Assembly (NCBI GenBank): GCA_963402885.1
Contig: OY727100.1
Span: forward strand, 9,393,395-9,457,394
DNA: 64,000 nucleotides
Direction: 5' to 3'
Source of the DNA: Antedon bifida
Taxonomy: Eukaryota > Echinodermata > Crinoidea > Comatulida > Antedonidae
Made by a program: the position numbers and the translations under genes
Shown here: one piece after another, positions 1 to 13,700 of the stretch
Layout of the letters: each line of letters starts with the position of its first letter
How positions within the stretch are numbered: position 1 is the stretch's first letter
Notes under the pieces: generated by a model
What the model saw: only the letters and a program-made list of their open reading frames with translations
The model's database searches: none
What the model was told of the DNA's origin: nothing

Positions 1-229
1 AACAAGATGTGATGTAACAAACGTAACAAGATGTGATGTAACAAACGTAACAAGATGTGATGAAAACCAACGTAACAAGATGTGATGTAACAAACGTAAC
101 AAGATGTGATGTAACAAACGTAACAAGATGTGATGTAACAAACGTAACTAGATGTGATGTAACAAACGTAACAAGGTTTGATAACCAACGTAACAAGGTT
201 TGATAACTAACGTAACAAACTTAACGTAA
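1..229. repeat. 24-bp minisatellite, cut by the window edge
   Basis: Head-to-tail copies of a 24-bp unit (AACAAGATGTGATGTAACAA plus ACGT) run from the first base, about eight copies. The last units are degenerate (TTTGATAACC variants) before unique DNA begins. The array starts outside the window, so its total size is unknown. Confidence 0.95.
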
Positions 230-1242
230 ACATTCTTTATAGCTTACAACAAAACCATGGCCACAACAATGCCATTAGCCGAAACAAAAACAAAAATAAC
301 ACCAAATTTGGGACTTTTCACATTTCAATGATTATGCACTAATATTGCTAAATGTGTGATTACATTGCATAATGTTATTGATGTTATGAATTAATTTCCT
401 GTATATCATTGCTCAATTAGTCTCATTGCCTTTCAAATTTATGTATACACATAAAATGTTTATTATTGACCATTTCAATTGGTTATCCTGCATAAGTTGA
501 TCATCTGATAAACACAACTTCTACCAACTAAATATAGTACAACATACATCTAATTTCAATATTTACAAACAAAATATATACTAAATATATACAATAAAAT
601 TGTTTCTAATGTTGCTTTAAGGTTTGCATGGCAAATAAACACTAGTAAAGTTAGGCTTGCAGAGACAATCTCAACCTTACCTTATTTCCTTTTAGAACCA
701 CATGGTGCACAACAAACCTAGCATTACTAGTGAAATGCTTCTACTTAGAATATAAATAAATAAATAAATATAAATTATTTACTGCAGAGGGAACACTGTA
801 AACACTAAACTGAACCCCATTCTTAACATTTGTGTTGTATTTATCATTGGATGAACAGTAGAGATAATAATACCTATTTCCTTATTTTAAACAGTAAGTA
901 AGTTATCAGTCTAAAAATGAAACTGATAACCGTACTTTTTCCTCATCTAGGTGAAAGTACATCAGGACATTACTCTTCATTGCATTTGGCAAAAGCAATA
1001 CTCATTTAATTTAAATTCTATAAATTACCATTAAAGTGTGTATGTCAGAAAATTAAATTATGATTTAGCCATTCAAAAGCACAGTGTGTATAAATATAAA
1101 TACTGTAATGCTTTAACATGTAAAATGTTGTTCAATCAAGTTGTACTATTCACGTTTCGTCTGTTTAGAAGTTAAGGTTAATTTGAACTTTGACCCTTGA
1201 TGTATTTTTTTCTGCAATGTATTCGTGGAAGAGCATTCTTCT
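230..1242 (-). other. 3' flank and probable 3' UTR of RPGRIP1L
   Basis: AT-rich DNA just downstream of the RPGRIP1L stop codon on the minus strand. I see no open coding stretch. It should contain the 3' UTR and polyadenylation site. Candidate signals on the minus strand exist (ATTAAA near 1003-1008, AATAAA near 458-464), but I cannot choose between them. A short TAAA microsatellite lies near 745-770. Confidence 0.4.
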
Positions 1243-4200
1243 TTAACCATCCTCCTCACTTTCATATTGTAACTCTTCGTTTACCGTCCTCAACGCTGAA
1301 ACACATTCTACTGAAACATTCATTGTACCAATCATAATGGATTCATCACTGGCATCTGCAACTATATATAACAACAACAAAATCACAACAAATTATAATA
1401 AATAGGCCTTTGTTAATTAAAAAATATACACAGTATTTAATCAATTAAAAAAAAGTTTGCTCCATTAAAGAGAAAATACATGCATTATCAATTACAGAAT
1501 GGGAAACCCATGCTTTCTAAACCAAGTCTCATATGAGGGTTAACTAGTGACGGTGTATTGACCATAACAAAACAGGACAGGATTTGAAGCAGGAGCCTGG
1601 GATTGATAAGCAAGCATTCAAGCCACAGTGCCACTACTCTACTATATTTCTTTATAACGAAACACATTTAAAGCACCCACAAAGATTTCTTCTTCCTTTC
1701 TTTTATTTCAATAAACAATGGATGGGTTTTGTGATTTAGTTATGTACACTACACCAGGATTTGGACCTTTGACCCTGAATTGGTTAAACACCAAGCTACC
1801 GTACTACTACAAATGAAATAATGACTTACTATCAATATCAAGATCAATCACATCTCTGCCTTGTTTTAATATCTCTTGCACATCAACGTAAGCATACCCT
1901 TGGTCTTCACATTCCAGATCAGGCTTATCCTCTGCTGGTTCACTTACAAGTGTAAAACGAATCCTTAAGAAAGTATAAAATAATGTCAAATAATAAGCTA
2001 TCTGCATACTGGTTGCGACTAAGCTGGTAGCCAATTATTACAACACCTAATTAGTATCTTTTCATTTGATTGGAGGATTTTGGGTCATGTGATATTTAAT
2101 ACTGTACTCTTAATTATGTCATCAAGCGTGCAATGTTGTTATATGCGAGTACTGTAATTTTGTTTTGCACATTCAGTGAGCAACCACATGCACTATATGC
2201 TGTTGCTGACTAATCAATCTACCTCTAGTGTGCGCCGTTTATTTTATTTATTTATTCATTTAGCATCCATTCAACAAGACATTAAAATACATAACAAAGA
2301 AAAAAACAAGAAATTTAAATTTAAAAAATGTAAAAAACCAAGTGAATGGACGACCCATAAAACATAAAATCGACATGTCAATTTATTTCCAATGGGTCCA
2401 TTGCAAGAAGAAAACGGAGATGTGAAAGTGAACAAAGATCATAAGTAAGACATATGGAAGTGTGAAGGGCATAATAAAAAAAAATTGGAACGCTGCATTT
2501 TCAAATGGGTTAGGCCTTGGTCTAGCCTCTTGTTAAATGTAGATGTGTTATAAAACAAACGTCAAATGTTTTATAATCGTGCAATGGAACAAATAATTGG
2601 TGAAACTTTTTCACTTGGCTTTGCCTGTGAAAATGTTCGTACCATTGCACTCATAAACATTCAGTATTTGTATATTATATGGATGAGCTTAAATCCTGGT
2701 TCTGACTTTTAAAACATACAGACTTGTAAAGGTGGCAATCAAATACATTCTACTAAATCATTGTTTTCTTCGAAACACTGCTCTAGGACTACACCGTGAT
2801 AACGAAACTCAATATCGAGAATCCGTCAATAAACTTGTGGTAAATAGTAAGAAAATGAAAGAAATTATTGTCGATTTTAGTAAATCTGCTCCTGTTAAGA
2901 TCCCATGATGATGTGACTGAAATTGTATCTAGTTATAAGTATCTTGGTTTGACTATTGATAACAAGCTTAACTGTGGAGAACACTGTAAAGTGCTTGTTG
3001 CTAAAGGTCTTACACGACTGTATTTCCTTAGAAGGCGTAATCATTTCCATGTTGATCCAACGATCATGAAGCTTTTTTATTCTTCCGTTGTTGAAAGTGC
3101 GATACTTTTTTGTTCTATTGTATGGTTTAGTAGTTTAAGAAAATCAGATGTTGGAAAAGTTCAAGCAATTATTAATAAGGCCTGTCGTATTATTAAGGAA
3201 AGTATCTAAATTGATGTAACATGTACAGCAAAAAAGGGCATTATACTAAATGATAAACATCCATTACACCAAGACTATGTATTAAGGTTAAGGTCAGGAA
3301 AGCAACTACGTAGCACACTATGTAGAATTAACAGATATCTAAATTCATTCGTCCCTTTTTCCATCCGTGCTTTCAATGACAAATACTGTTGAATCACCTT
3401 GTAGTTTATTTTGTATAGTGTATCTTTATTACAACTCTTTACTTGTTTTTAACTTATATATATTTTGTACAGTATGTTATTGTATTTTTATGTGAGCGAT
3501 TGTGCCTGTCATGAATTTCCGCAAGGACCAAATAAATCTGAATGTTATTAATTCCTGAATCAAACAAATGCCTTATATAATGCATCTGGATGAGGGAATT
3601 ATGTTAGAATTCTCAAGAAAAAGACTTCAACTGTCTTCATCTGAACTATTATGGGAAAGAGAACAATGTTAGGTGAACTTACTTTCCTTCAGATGGATCC
3701 TCCGGGAGCAACATGCTGGCAAGGTAATCTCGCTGAAGTTGGTTGTTCTCATGATCAACATGAAATACTGTAAAAATTAATATCATTACATATTATAGTA
3801 TTAGTGATGTTCAGTGAATTAAAATATTAAATTTCTCTGTTTCTATAAATTTAAAACAAAGGGAAGAACCATTCCATAGATAAATAAAATATATTTTCAT
3901 ATCACTAGCTTGAGTAAAAACTACAATCAACATTATTTTACCTTTTTTAAAATTGAACTCGATGCGATGATCAGGCTTTGGTTTAGGCAATGCAAATGGC
4001 GTCTCAAGCTCCTCGGGTAGACAGCCCAAGAAACGATACTCAACAAATAATCGCTCTATGTTGTCATCTTCTATCACTCGCGTGTCGGCTTCCAGGGTTA
4101 CATGAGATATCGTAACTGTCACAACATCTTTGTTCTGAAAATTACATTTTTTTTTTCAAGTTTATATTTTGGGTAATTTTCTTCTGTAATAGTACAAAGG

Positions 4201-4739
4201 TTTTTTACAAAATAGTATGACATCATAAGGTGATGATAATGCAATATACATACAATAATTGAATTATTTGTATAAATACAGGCAAATTTAAGAAATTACC
4301 CAATTTTAAACCGAGATTGATAATATGCACATATAGCAATTATTAGTTTAATTGAAATTGTTAAAAGATGGAACGATTTTGACACTTTTCCTTTTCAACA
4401 AAAAAGTATAAGCAAAAAAAAATTTAAAAAATCATATAGTGCAGTTGGATTTTTTTATTTTGTTACTTCATATTTTAGGTGATTTATTAAAAATAAAAAA
4501 AAATGAAACTTTTTTTTTTTTCAGAGACTATATTTAATAATATTTTCTGTTAATGCATATTTGAAATGAATCTTACCGCTTGTACTGATGCAGGTCTATT
4601 CATAGCAGGAGACATGACCAGACTGTCAGTGTCACTGGACATCAGCTCATTTTTGGTTGTCTCCTCATTTACATCATCTTCTAGTTCCTCTTCCTTCTCA
4701 TCCCTGTAAGGAGCTGGTGTAACAACTTCATTATCGGTG

Positions 4740-4774
<35 letters not shown>

Positions 4775-7700
4775 GTTACTCTCCTCAGGCTTGTCTCCAA
4801 AGTTTGTATCGCTTAAGTTATCTTCAAACTGAAAGATAAAGGTGTAGTGTTTTTTTTGTCGAAAAAATGATTTCCCCCGGTGTTATTGGTAAATCTGCCC
4901 CTGTTGTTAATCTGGGTAGGCGTTGCACTGCAACCCATGGGTTCGAAGAGGACCTAATAAGAATTTAGTTTTCTGTTAAACTTGAGGAAGATTATAATTA
5001 CATCTATATTAAAAAGTATCATATTCTAAGTGCCATACATTTCATTTCACATAATCTATTGGTCCATCAGCCCTTGTTGTTAATCTGGGTAGGCGTTGTA
5101 CTGCTGGCTACCATGGGTCCGTAGAGGGACTAATCCAAATTTCATCAGTATTCTGTTGAGCTTGAGGATGATTATAATTATTTAAATTTTCCAATTTATA
5201 ATGGGAGTGAATATTCTTTTTTGTTGATCCAATAGATAAGTACAAAATATAAAGTACAGTACTTAGATTGTAACAAAAGCAAAACTTCATAGTAAGTACT
5301 GTACTTTTTATTACATACAATAAAAAAAGAACATTTTCTCCAATTATAATTACATTTACATTAAAAAGTGCCATACTTTTTGTTTCACGTAACTCTCATT
5401 ACCATGTTTTTTGATGTTTTTTTTTATAATTTTAAGAGCCTTGTCTGTGTACAAATTTTAAATATTTTATATATTTGACAATAAATGCTGTGCAAGCAGC
5501 GCATTCATTATTAGAATGAATAGCATTTGTGTCAGTGCGCTTTACTTTATACCAACCTGTACACGCATTTCCTTGGCAACTACATCTTCAAGATCCTCCG
5601 GTTCTGATGACTCTTCCTTCTTGCTAAGTCGTTCATCCTCGTTAGAGGCTTCTACAATGCCATTGCCCTCATTAGTCATCCTCTTTAGCTCTTCTTCTAC
5701 TGATGAGGCTGGCACAGCACTACTTTCTCCACTGCTGTCATCAAAATTCTCACCTGGTTGTAAAGTGCCTGCGGTTTCAGGCTCAGGCTGAAACTATTGT
5801 AAGAGTATTAAAATGTAAAAGTAAACTAAATTTCTTGATAACAAAATTATCAAGCATGCAATATAAGTGTACAATTATAACATAAAATAGATAAATAATT
5901 GTATTAGGTGTGATATTACAAAATAACAGCATTATTCATTATAAAGTATGACATATTCTGTATTAGACATTTTCTCTAAATCCAATTCTCCCTATATAAC
6001 CTCCTACTTCAGGCTGCCATAGCCATTTGTGACCAATTTTAATTTTAAACCAAGGAAGAAAAAAAAAACATAAAGTATCGAAATGTAATTATGTGTAGAT
6101 CATAGCAAGATAATTGATTGTGTACCTTCCAAATTAAAAAACAAAAATTCAGTAGAAAGATTGTTTTCAGTTTGTTTCTTTTCCGCAACTTTAACAACAT
6201 GAGATGATAAATGCAGATGAGTGTAATTTATGAGTTGCGAATGAACAAATATGAACTAAAAGTGAATGTAATGCAGTACAAACCTGGGCCTGGTATTGAG
6301 GAGGAGTGACTTCACTATGTGGCTCCAATTCTTGCTCAGAATCTTCGGGTGAGTTGATTGTTAGTGTGGGTGGTGGGAGTTGTGCACTTGGGTTCTAGGC
6401 ATGCAAATGAGTTTACAAGTTTAAATACAGACATGCATTTTATTTTTAAGAACTTTTCTATATACCAAAGTCTTCAGAAATACTCAAATCTTATCACTAT
6501 TTATTTACTATTATGAAGACCTTTTGAGTGTCTACTACACTACAAACAGGTTTCAATTATTGGCTATGTATTGTTATATGTACTTCAGTTTTATAAACTT
6601 TTTTCTTTACTGTTGAACTAATTAGTTTAAAATTTTAATTGCAGTGCTAAATAAAATATTCAACTATAATACTTTTGCAATAACAATGTAACATAAGCAA
6701 TGGTAACCCAAGAGTATTAAGTGAAAGTTGATTCAAGACAGTGCTCAAGCAAAGACTCTTACTGTGATCGAGCATGACAAAGACCCCATTTACACTTTAA
6801 ATTTGGGCCGACCCAGTGTAAGTCCGGCCCTGGACCGGACGCAGACCTGGAATTCCTCTCGAGGGGTGTCTAGGAGCAGCCTTTATGTTTGGACCAGCTT
6901 ATGTAGTAAACCGAATGGCTTGAGAAAATGGAAAGCAAGTGTTAACACACTGGTTCGCATCCAAACAATTAAATCTGGACCCAATTGTAAGTGTAAATGG
7001 GGTCTTATGTATGTTTACGTAAGTTATTTTAATTTGAATTCTATTGAAAAACTTACAGTATGCATAGCTACAGATTCATAAACCTCTGATTCTTGGATTC
7101 TAGACTCTAATCCAGACTGCACTGGAGTTGAGGAAGCAGCAGGGCCAGGTCTTAAAGGAACAGCCTTGATGGGAGTTACATCAATGGTGTCTGGACCAGA
7201 GGCTAACACTGTGTTAGACATGGCCTGAGGAGATGGGACAGGCTTAGGGATTGGTGGTTTGCGAGCTGTATGAACTACTGCTGGCTGTGGTGGCCGTGGC
7301 TGAAGCTATAAAGAAATTGTTTAATATTAATAATATTGTTGTTACTTTTGTACATTTGTAAATCATTATGGAAAGAACAATCATATTTACTATCGATTGA
7401 TGCCAGATGTAAATTGTTGTGTCGCTGGGTTCAATGATAGTATATTTATAATTAGTAACTTTTCATTCATTTTAAGTAATTTTTTGCTGTTAATTTTCTT
7501 ACTTCTTCATAAAAAACGAAGTTTTTAAATAAAAATGAATATTAATTTATTAATTAGTGTTCTTTGAAGATCTGATAGCTAAAGAATAAGTATTAAACAA
7601 ATTGAAAGTAAATACAAACAATATTATGATGCTTACTGTAGTTTTGTCTTTCTTCTCTGTCATAGCAAGTGGCGCTATATAAGAGTATTGCCATTGTAGA

Positions 7701-10700
7701 AGTACATCTATTGTTCCATTAGTTTTATTTGATTTCTTAAAATTATAAAAAAATTATTATATTATAAAAACATTACAAATATATACTTGTTTTTTGCGCA
7801 TGTGTTAAAACATAGCGCAAATATTTAGAGCCCCTTTGTGGAACAATATCGTATAGTTCAACTAAAATTGTATATTGTATTAAATCTATGAGTCACTGAA
7901 TATCGGAGACAGGTAAGAAGACTAACCAAGATGGTTTTCCACAAAAGTTTTTGCTTTAACTAATATTATATTAACTGGTAATGTTTGCACTGTCATATAT
8001 TATATTACCATTAAATATCTAAAAGAACCAGTACTTTCTTGTGCAGGCCCACAATAATTTATTTAGTATCAAAGATACTAAATGCAGAAGTTTGACATTT
8101 TTACAGAAACAAATATGAACCAAAAGACATTAGCCAAGTAGAGCTTATTTTTTATTTTGTTTATCACCACACTGTGAGCACAATAAAAGACAGTTTTAGC
8201 CATCCCAGGCTGACTATGTTATGTTGAGTACCTGCTTCAGCTCAAATGTTCCTTTGATTGCTTTATTATGTGCTAGACTAATAAGAGGTATTTTAGCCAG
8301 GCCTAGGTAAGCTGTCTCCTCAGGATCAGTGTCATCGAACATGTACACTTGTAGACTCTGAATTAACAAAATGTAAATAAAGGATCACAGTGTCATACAA
8401 GTATATTAAGGTGTGTCAATATGGTGTCTATGCAACTCAGTTCAGATGTTGGCCTATAATTAAGTATCTGTGACTAGTGGTTTCCAAGATATAGTGTATT
8501 TATAGAGTTATTAAAAATGGTCGCCATTTTTAGGGGTTAGGTATCCAAAAACGTGGTCCAATGGTCCAAAGAACCTATTTCACATAAAAAACCTAGTCTA
8601 TTCCGTGGACTATATTATGGGTGGAGTTCCTGATATTACAATGTTAATAAATGGAGGGGAAGGAGGATTTTGTAAATAGGTAAATTGATTTTATAAAATA
8701 AGTTTAAAGATGATTTATATACTGTAATACATTTTTAAAAAGTACATTGAACACAAAAAACACAATTTATAACATATATTTGGGGTAAAGTTGATTGTGG
8801 ATTATGCCTCATTTTTTAAGTTAAGAAATAAAAGATAATTGATATCGTACCTCTGTCTTTAAATACCTATCTAAGTCAGCATTCATTGGCACTGGGTATA
8901 CCTTAGTGTCATTGAACTCTGGAGTATTACTGGATTGAATAATGGTTGAATCATGATCTCCAAAGTCAAAGAACCGATATACAGTGTATGGGCTTGGTTG
9001 GACACCTGTGCAAATAGTTGACAAAACACAAAATACCATTTTATTATAACATGGATTTTTTCACAGTCTAATCTAAAAAAAATCTTTCTATGCAGTGAGT
9101 TGCTAAAATTAACACATGCATTGTTTTTAAAGGGTGTTCTCAAAGAAAAAACAGTCAGTAATGAAATCATAAAACTTTAATATTTTCTACCTGATCTTCT
9201 TGCTTTCACTCCATTGCAGCGAATGATTCTTATGCACAGCTCATTAATGTTCTGATCCCCAGGTCTGCTGGTTACAGCCCCCTCATCTAGGGACTGAATA
9301 GCTTGTTGTGTTGATCTCTGATTGGATGTCATATAGCCAAGTGCCTTGACTCTTTCCTATAGTGTTAAAAAGATATATATACTTTATGTATATTTGTTGA
9401 ACTAATACTTTGTTGCAAGCCCCTTATTTTAGCTCAAAAGAATGATGGACACCAGATATTATACTAGCATATGAGAGCCTTAGGTTTGAGATTTCTCTCT
9501 TGGTGTGCTGTACTGTGTATGTTCTAGGTTTGTAGAGTACCTATTTCTAATTTTCTCAGTTTCCAGTTAAACTGAGGACAATAAATAATATATTTTTTTT
9601 AAATTGTGTAACGAAAAAAGTTAACTAGAAAATTGAACGTACTCTAAACAGTCTCAATGCTTGGTCCATTGGAACACGTAGCCTAACCCAATATTCGACT
9701 GTCCCAAACTGCACAGAAGCTCGTCCAGACTCTGCACCAATAAGATGCCCAACCCCATGTATCCGGTTTTGATTTCCATCAAGGAGTTCTCTGAAATGCA
9801 GCTGGCATGCAGCAATGGTACGGAACTCTGTGCCAATCGCCTGGTGGACTTCCATAGTTGTTGATTCCTTCATAATGTGGTGCAAGAGGAAGTCATCTAC
9901 AGTTACCACATATTGTGAAGTGAAATCAAACACAGGTCTGAAATAAAACAGAAACTTAAATTATAATTATATCAGCCACCTGAAACAAAAAACAAACTAA
10001 AATGTTAGAAGTCGAGTCGATTAGCTGAGCAATTAAAGACTGTAAACCACAGCCATAATATCGACACCATCGTTCTTGTGATAAGAACAAGTCTCAGATA
10101 AGGACTTAAAACAAGATGCCCAGTAGTACACATCTGGCTTTGGAAAAGTATGAAGTTACTTTGGTGTTCTGTCCCTACCAACCAGTTCAATCACCTTGTT
10201 ATTGAAAAAACCAGGGTGGCCCTATGTTACAAATGGGATGAAATGGAACTAATATATTCTTAATTTTCTGTTCTGTGCTATAGCCTAGGTCTTGGTCTTT
10301 ATGTTAGATTGTGTGAGTATTATCCCCCGCCATTTTGAGGTATAAACACTATGCCAGGAGTCTTGGCCTAGATACAGAAAATAAAATTCATTGCATCACC
10401 TTGAACCCTTGACTACAGGTGTTGACTGGAGTTCATATTCAAAGAATTCATAAGTTACAAATGTTGCTGGGTCCGAATCATCAAGCACTCTTAAACCTTC
10501 TTGACTGAATTCAATCTACAAATGATGGAAATTTGAATAAAATTTACCAAAATTAAATTAAGAATCTGTCATTTTTCAAAAATTATAAAAGAAACGTTAA
10601 TATTACCTTTTGTATATGAATTTCCATCAAGTTTTGACCTCTTTCTAGTTTAACTGATTCATCTACTTCTTCCATTTCATCCTCCATCTGCAATAATATA

Positions 10701-13700
10701 ATAACTCTATGATATGAAAATGTGACCTGTAATGTCCTTTTTAGGAAAAATTAATGAAATAAGGCTACTTTGAAGACCTACAATTAATAAAAATAACATT
10801 TTTACAGACATATTTCAAACGCTATTTGAACGTTGCTAAAACCCTTTTGAATAAATTAAACATTTCTGAGTTCTGATTGGTAGCACAGTTTTCACATCAC
10901 AAGTATTTCAAACAATAGGAGCACTCATAAAACAAACGAGGGTCAATACATGGACAAACACAACATGACATCATGCTCAATATCTTCAGCATTGCACTTG
11001 AGGTTCATGACATCATGCTCAATATCTTCAGCATTGTACTTGAGGTTCATGACATCATGCTCAATATCTTCAGCATTGCACTTGAGGTTCATGACATCAT
11101 GCTCAATATCTTCAGCATTGCACTTGAGGTTCATGACATCATGCTCAATATCTTCAGCATTGCACTTGAGGTTCATGACATCATGCTCAATATCTTCAGC
11201 ATTGCACTTGAGGTTCATTACATCATGCTCAATATCTTCAGCATTGCACTTGAGATTCACGACATCATGCTCAATATCTTCAGCATTGCACTTGAGGTTC
11301 ATGACATCATGCTCAATATCTTCAGCATTGCACTTGAGGTTCATGACATCATGCTCAATATCTTCAGCATTGCACTTGAGGTTCATGACATCATGCTCAA
11401 TATCTTCAGCATTGCACTTGAGGTTCATGACATCATGCTCAATATCTTCAGCATTGCACTTGAGGTTCATGACATCATGCTCAATATCTTCAGCATTGCA
11501 CTTGAGGTTCATGACATCATGCTCAATATCTTTAGCATTGCACTTGAGGTTCATGACATCATGCTCAGTATCTTCAGCATTGCACTTGAGGTTCATGACA
11601 TCCTGCTTAATATCTTTAGCATTGCACTTGAGGTTCATGACATCATGCTCAATATCTTCAGCATTGCACTTGAGGTTCATGACATCATGCTCAATACATT
11701 GGGGAAACAGGTCGGCAATTTGGACTAAAAGAACACCAAAAAGACACTGAAAAGGTCTCCGATCGTAAATACACCCGGGCAACTAGAAAGGAATCAATAT
11801 CCGAAATCCACAAATCCGCCATCACAGACAATGCAGCTCAAGAAAACCACATCATCGATTGGGAGGGGGGGCCAAAATTATTGATAGAGACTCTAACCCA
11901 TTCAAGCGTAGAATCAGAGAGGCAATCCAAATCAGAAAGAGGGGGCTAACGCAATCAACCGCGACGAAGGGGCTGTATTTCTCGATCACGTATACACATC
12001 ATTGCTACGAAAAAGTATGACGTCACCTAGAAACAATAACAGATTTCCAGGAAGTAGCAGTGGACCGGATCACTTGTGATCAAGCCATCTTCAGCATTGC
12101 ACTTGAGGTTTACACAATTTTACAAATACATACTCACCTCCATTTCAGTATCTGCTATTTTATATTGTTTAGTACCATATGCAATGTCTTTTAGTTGACG
12201 TTCCAATTTCTAGATTAATATAAATAAAATGATTTATTTTATTTCTGCAGTCATGTTATCTATGTGCAATAAAGTTAAGTACTGTGCTCAACCTATCTTT
12301 AATTCTAAACTGAAAGAACTGCTCACATCTACTCAGTTTGTAACTTCAACTCAATGAGATTATCCATTAGCTCTAACAATATTCCACAAGTTTGTGTCAC
12401 ACATTTTTTACTCTTCCAATATGAGTAAGGTACTCAACCTATTATTTTTTCATTCTAAATTTCCAGTCAATGAGTAGTCGCCTATGGTTATCCTAGCTGT
12501 GAGTGTTCCTCAAGTTTAGTGTCATTATCAGTTTGTGTGTCTACACTCAACTCTGTATGTACAATATATAAAATCACCCATTCTTACTTTTATTCTAAAC
12601 TGATCGTTCTACACATTAAGTCAGTAGTCATTTACCTTTATCCTAGCAGCCCTAATATCCAGTAACTGCGAGTATTCCTCAAGTTTAGTGTCATACTCAG
12701 TTTTGTACTCTTCCAATCTATGAGTAGAATTCTCTACTTCTGCCTGATAGTCTCTATTTATTTTGTGTTGCAGTATCAGCATGTTTCTAGTCTTCTCTAG
12801 CTCGTTGACTGTGTCAGCGTGCTCTGCCTGCAGAGTCACCACTTGTAGCTTTAAATCTTGAATGAAATTGATTAATTACTAATAAAAGTTGGAAATTTAA
12901 ATTTGATACATACGACACTATATTAAAGAACTTGACTATGAACCTAGATATATGTCATAATGTTGAGATATACAGTGAATCGGATTCTTCATTATAATCA
13001 TGTTTTTTTTAAGCAAACAAACAAATCAAATGTCTCCTAGTTGTATTTTATAGGTCCTAGTTAAGTATACCTACCTCTGTTCACTTCCTCATCAACTCTC
13101 TCAAGGAAGTCTAAGTCATGGCTGCCTTGTTCTTTCCTTCTCTAATAAATAAAAACAAAAATCAATTAGTGAAGACTAATCATCCTGGACAGTGCCTATA
13201 GGCTAACTTAACGTCCCACATAGAATTGTATCTATTCTGAGCGGAAACTGCCTGTCCACGTTGTGTGTCATAAATAATACTGAAATAATACAAAAAAGTA
13301 GTCCAGAATTGGGACTCTGGTCCGGATTGGTGATGGAGTGGTCTTTGACCATATATCAAACTGTATTTTCATTTTGGTAAAGATCTTGCAATAACTTTTT
13401 GAGTAATCAGACATACACACGCGATTGATTACATATAATAAATACCAAAATAAAGTTCCTTGTTAAACAATTGTTGGTCAGACTATTGCTCTTTTTTTAA
13501 GCCACCAATAACAAATTTATCATTATTTTGAATATTTAACAGTTTTGAGAATATATATTTTCACCTTGACGAGTACAAGAGCTTCTTCAATCTCTGCGAA
13601 GTCCACTGCGCTTTCCTTGTTAAAGAAACGCATCTTGTCCTGCAGTTCATCCAACTGCTGTTTTACTTGGAAATGTACAATTTGCAGCTGACGGAAATCG

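Noticed and set aside
1..229. Regular short repeats resembling a CRISPR array
   Set aside because: Direct units abut without unique spacers, and the context is animal nuclear DNA.
10950..11750. Two plus-strand frames of 250-266 codons
   Set aside because: Products of the 42-bp minisatellite period, antisense to RPGRIP1L, with no flanking coding exon.
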